Assembly: GCF_000802965.1 (NCBI RefSeq)
Contig: NZ_JSAK01000004.1
Location: 151,042 to 215,041, forward strand
Reading direction: 5' to 3'
Length of the DNA: 64,000 nucleotides
DNA from: Pseudomonas fluorescens
Lineage (GTDB): Bacteria > Pseudomonadota > Gammaproteobacteria > Pseudomonadales > Pseudomonadaceae
Shown here: in pieces, positions 62,324 to 64,000 of the stretch
Layout: the number at the start of each line of letters is the position of its first letter
How positions within the stretch are numbered: position 1 is the first letter of the stretch
The notes under the pieces: generated by a model
Databases searched by the model: none
What the model saw: only the letters and a program-made list of their open reading frames with translations
What the model was told of the DNA's origin: nothing
Program-made: the position numbers and the translations under genes

Positions 62324-62686
62324 TTAGGCGACGGTGTTGCCTTGCAGACGGTCGGAGCCATCGGCCGCGACGGTGTTGCCTTGCAGGCGATCCGAGCCAT
62401 CAGCGGCAACGGTGTTGCCTTGCAGACGGTCGGAGCCATCGGCCGCGACGGTGTTGCCTTGCAGGCGATCCGAACCATCAGCAGCAACGCGATTTTCAAT
62501 CAGGCGGTCAGAGCCACCTTCGGCGACACGATTCTGGATCAAACGATCCGAACCACCTTCAGCCACACGGCTTTCAATCAGACGATCCGAGCCACCTTCA
62601 GCGACAACTGGCTGAGTAGCGGTAGCGGCAAAAGCGTTAACTGCAAAAACCGAGAAAGCGATGCTGAGGATAGTTTGGCGTTTCAT
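62324..62686 (-). CDS. Exported 13-residue-repeat protein, paralogue 2
   Basis: This 120-residue protein has a signal peptide (1 to about 20, ending NAFA) and seven 13-residue repeats at 28-118, then VA. Three are of the VAEGGSDRLIxxR type and four are VAADGSDRLQGNT. GGAG lies nine bases before the ATG at 62686. The near-identical last four repeats suggest recent expansion or gene conversion. Family function unknown. Confidence 0.85.
   Translation of the reverse strand: MKRQTILSIAFSVFAVNAFAATATQPVVAEGGSDRLIESRVAEGGSDRLIQNRVAEGGSDRLIENRVAADGSDRLQGNTVAADGSDRLQGNTVAADGSDRLQGNTVAADGSDRLQGNTVA
62333..62605 (-). repeat. 39-bp coding tandem repeats, seven units, with 78-bp super-repeat
   Basis: Seven in-frame 39-bp units encode the repeats. 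The last four alternate in two slightly different versions (CAGACGGTCGG and CAGGCGATCCG), giving a 78-bp higher-order period, a sign of recent tandem duplication. Confidence 0.88.
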
Positions 62687-62812
62687 GATCGTGTGCTCCA
62701 AGGTGTTGTTGGTTGGTATGGAGCCAATGTTACGCCGCGGATTTTTTAAGAGAACTTCATTGAGTTGATGGTGACTATTGACGCAGTCAATGGATGGTAG
62801 AGACGGCTTTTT

Positions 62813-62877
62813 GTAGGAGCCCGGCTTGTTGGCGATGGCGTCCTTGAGAGCGCTATCGCCAGCAAGCCGGCTCCTAC
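62813..62877. repeat. REPIN, family A, shortened loop
   Basis: GTAGGAGCCCGGCTTGTTGGC (with an extra C and one mismatch) faces GCCAGCAAGCCGGCTCCTAC. Confidence 0.88.
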
Positions 62878-62892
62878 CGGTATGGGTCGTGC

Positions 62893-63462
62893 TTATTGAT
62901 CAGTGATGCACAACTCTCCGGTGGCACGGATCAGTGCCTGGCCGTGCAGCGCATCCTTGATCAGGCCGGAGCGCTCTTTGGCCAGCCAGTTCGGGCATTC
63001 CGGGTCGACGCGGTAGGGCACGAAATCAGCGTATTGCTGCAACAGGCGGCTTTGCAGTTCATCCAGTTTCGGCCTGATTTGATTCAGGTCCGGCCGTGGT
63101 ACATCAGGTGCATTGCGCGCCGCTTGCCATTGCGCGATCAGCCCGTACTGCACCAGTTTGTTGGCTTCGATCTGGGCGGCGATCAATTCGGCGGCCTCAT
63201 CCGCGTCCACGTTTTTCTCAATCGCAATCTTCCTGGCATTGGCGATGACTTGCGCTTCCCGAGTGCTGTCCTGGATCGGCTTGCCGCTGTCCCACTTGGT
63301 CAGCGCTACCTGGTCAGCGATGTTCAGGCGCTCGTTGATCGTCGCCAGCAGCGGTTGCAAGGGTTCAGGTGCCGGGGAAGGTGTTTCAGCGTGGGCGCCG
63401 CCCGCGAGCAGACCGATCAGGGTGCAGGTCGACAGATGCGGCAAGCGTGGGAAGCGGAGCAT
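62893..63462 (-). CDS. aroQ: Periplasmic chorismate mutase, AroQ-gamma class
   Basis: This 189-residue exported protein has a signal peptide ending GGAHAETP and a helical AroQ domain with LNIADQVALTKWDSGKPIQD and the IEANKLVQYGLIAQW stretch. It converts chorismate to prephenate outside the cytoplasm, a role that is unresolved in the family. It lies between repeat-protein 2 and a hypothetical gene on the same strand. Confidence 0.85.
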   Translation of the reverse strand: MLRFPRLPHLSTCTLIGLLAGGAHAETPSPAPEPLQPLLATINERLNIADQVALTKWDSGKPIQDSTREAQVIANARKIAIEKNVDADEAAELIAAQIEANKLVQYGLIAQWQAARNAPDVPRPDLNQIRPKLDELQSRLLQQYADFVPYRVDPECPNWLAKERSGLIKDALHGQALIRATGELCITDQ

Positions 63463-63568
63463 GGGTAAACCTCGTTGGACGCTGGATTCACTATCACTGT
63501 TATGTAACACAGGTGAGACAGCGGAACGAAGGCCCATTGACGGGTTTGTTGAAGATTGAGCGCGCGTG

Positions 63569-63856
63569 TCACTCAGCCAACCGTCGTTCGATCTGTGCCA
63601 GCTCCCAAGTGCTGAGCAAACTGACCGGGTCGGTGCCGTAATGCTGCCAACCGTCGTACTCACGACCATCGGGGCTTTGGCAATGCAGGCAGTGGCGCAG
63701 ATGATTGCCGTCGACATCCAGGGTCATGCGCCAGCCCTCGATGTCGACCTGCGCGTGGCCCTGTCCGGGCTGATCGGCGAGACGCGCGAACGGGCGAATG
63801 CCTTGGGCGACATCACGCAATTGCTGGTAAACCTCGCGGGCGGTCAGGGGCGGCAC
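63569..63856 (-). CDS. Hypothetical protein (DUF7693-like)
   Basis: This 95-residue protein starts MPPLTAREVYQQLRDVAQGI and includes VDIEGWRMTLDVDGNHLRHC and SPDGREYDGWQHYG. It resembles a Pseudomonas family I remember as DUF7693, not verified. It is cytoplasmic and of unknown role. Confidence 0.65.
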   Translation of the reverse strand: MPPLTAREVYQQLRDVAQGIRPFARLADQPGQGHAQVDIEGWRMTLDVDGNHLRHCLHCQSPDGREYDGWQHYGTDPVSLLSTWELAQIERRLAE

Positions 63857-63918
63857 GGCTGTCTCCGGTGAGTGTGCGGGGGCACAGGATAGACGATTGA
63901 GTGATGGATTTTGAGCAT

Positions 63919-63950
63919 GAAAAAGCCCGGCTGATCAGGCCGGGCTTTTC
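63919..63950 (-). terminator. Terminator of repeat-protein 3, near-copy of the one at 62265
   Basis: GAAAAAGCCCGGC-TGATCAG-GCCGGGCTTTTC, identical in stem and loop to the terminator of paralogue 2 except one T fewer. Confidence 0.88.
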
Positions 63951-63976
63951 GTGGGTACTGCGGTGAAGCCATTGGT

Positions 63977-64000
63977 TCAGGCAACGGTGTTGCCTTGCAG
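63977..64000 (-). CDS. Third 13-residue-repeat protein, 3' end only
   Basis: The window edge leaves seven codons and a stop that read LQGNTVA, the same ending as paralogue 2, with the same terminator following. The rest lies outside the window. Confidence 0.7.
   Translation of the reverse strand: MQGNTVA

Noticed and set aside
62333..62605. Regular 39-bp repeats that look like a CRISPR array
   Set aside because: Units are contiguous with no unique spacers, keep one reading frame and encode the 13-residue protein repeat; no cas genes.

Overview
The window is chromosomal DNA of a Pseudomonas, most likely from the P. fluorescens species complex. Three things point there. The gene order purB-hflD-mnmA-nudix-idh/icd-cspD-clpS-clpA-infA-bpt-aat-trxB-ftsK-lolA-rarA-crcB-serS-cysG-(tus) is, from memory, the conserved Pseudomonas core order. 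Codon use is strongly G/C-ending. The gaps are littered with inverted pairs of short REP palindromes (REPINs) of the kinds typical of fluorescent pseudomonads. No rRNA, tRNA, CRISPR array, prophage or insertion sequence was recognised.

Region 1 (1-25.7 kb) is core housekeeping: purine synthesis (purB, cut by the left edge), tRNA 2-thiolation (mnmA at the left, the tusDCBE sulfur relay at the right), two isocitrate dehydrogenases of unrelated families transcribed divergently, an N-degron proteolysis block (clpS, clpA, bpt, aat), translation initiation (infA), thioredoxin reductase, DNA translocation (ftsK), lipoprotein export (lolA), replication-associated AAA+ (rarA), fluoride export (crcB), serS and siroheme synthesis (cysG).

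Region 2 (25.7-36 kb) holds small accessory genes: a YoaK-like membrane protein, GNAT, hemerythrin-like, Nudix, Ogt, gamma-glutamyltransferase, a cysteine hydrolase, a fatty-acid-hydroxylase-family membrane enzyme whose last 30 residues are encoded by a REPIN, and a coupled pair of peptidoglycan enzymes (YkuD and VanX/DdpX types).

Region 3 (35.5-47.6 kb) is metabolic. A TyrR-like sigma-54 activator (GcsR type) precedes a reduced glycine-cleavage cluster gcvH-glyA-lipA with no gcvP, gcvT or sdaA. A full-consensus sigma-54 promoter and two 18-bp palindromes lie in front of gcvH. Next to it a LysR regulator diverges from an operon of a ureohydrolase, an aldehyde dehydrogenase, an NCS1 permease and a GMC (choline-dehydrogenase-like) oxidoreductase. 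This looks like uptake and two-step alcohol oxidation of a guanidino or related compound with urea release. Its substrate is unknown, and glycine is one possible product.

Region 4 (47.6-64 kb) is accessory and partly decaying. It has regulators (AraC, LysR), an SDR, small lipoproteins, a cytochrome c, and a hemin ABC transporter (hmuUV plus a ChaN-like lipoprotein) without its binding protein. Three genes are broken: a frameshifted isochorismatase-family gene, a LysR gene with one in-frame amber codon, and a catalase C-terminal relic. Three loci encode exported proteins built from 13-residue repeats (consensus about VAEGGSDRLxxNR); the third is cut by the right edge and flanked by a near-copy of the terminator of the second.
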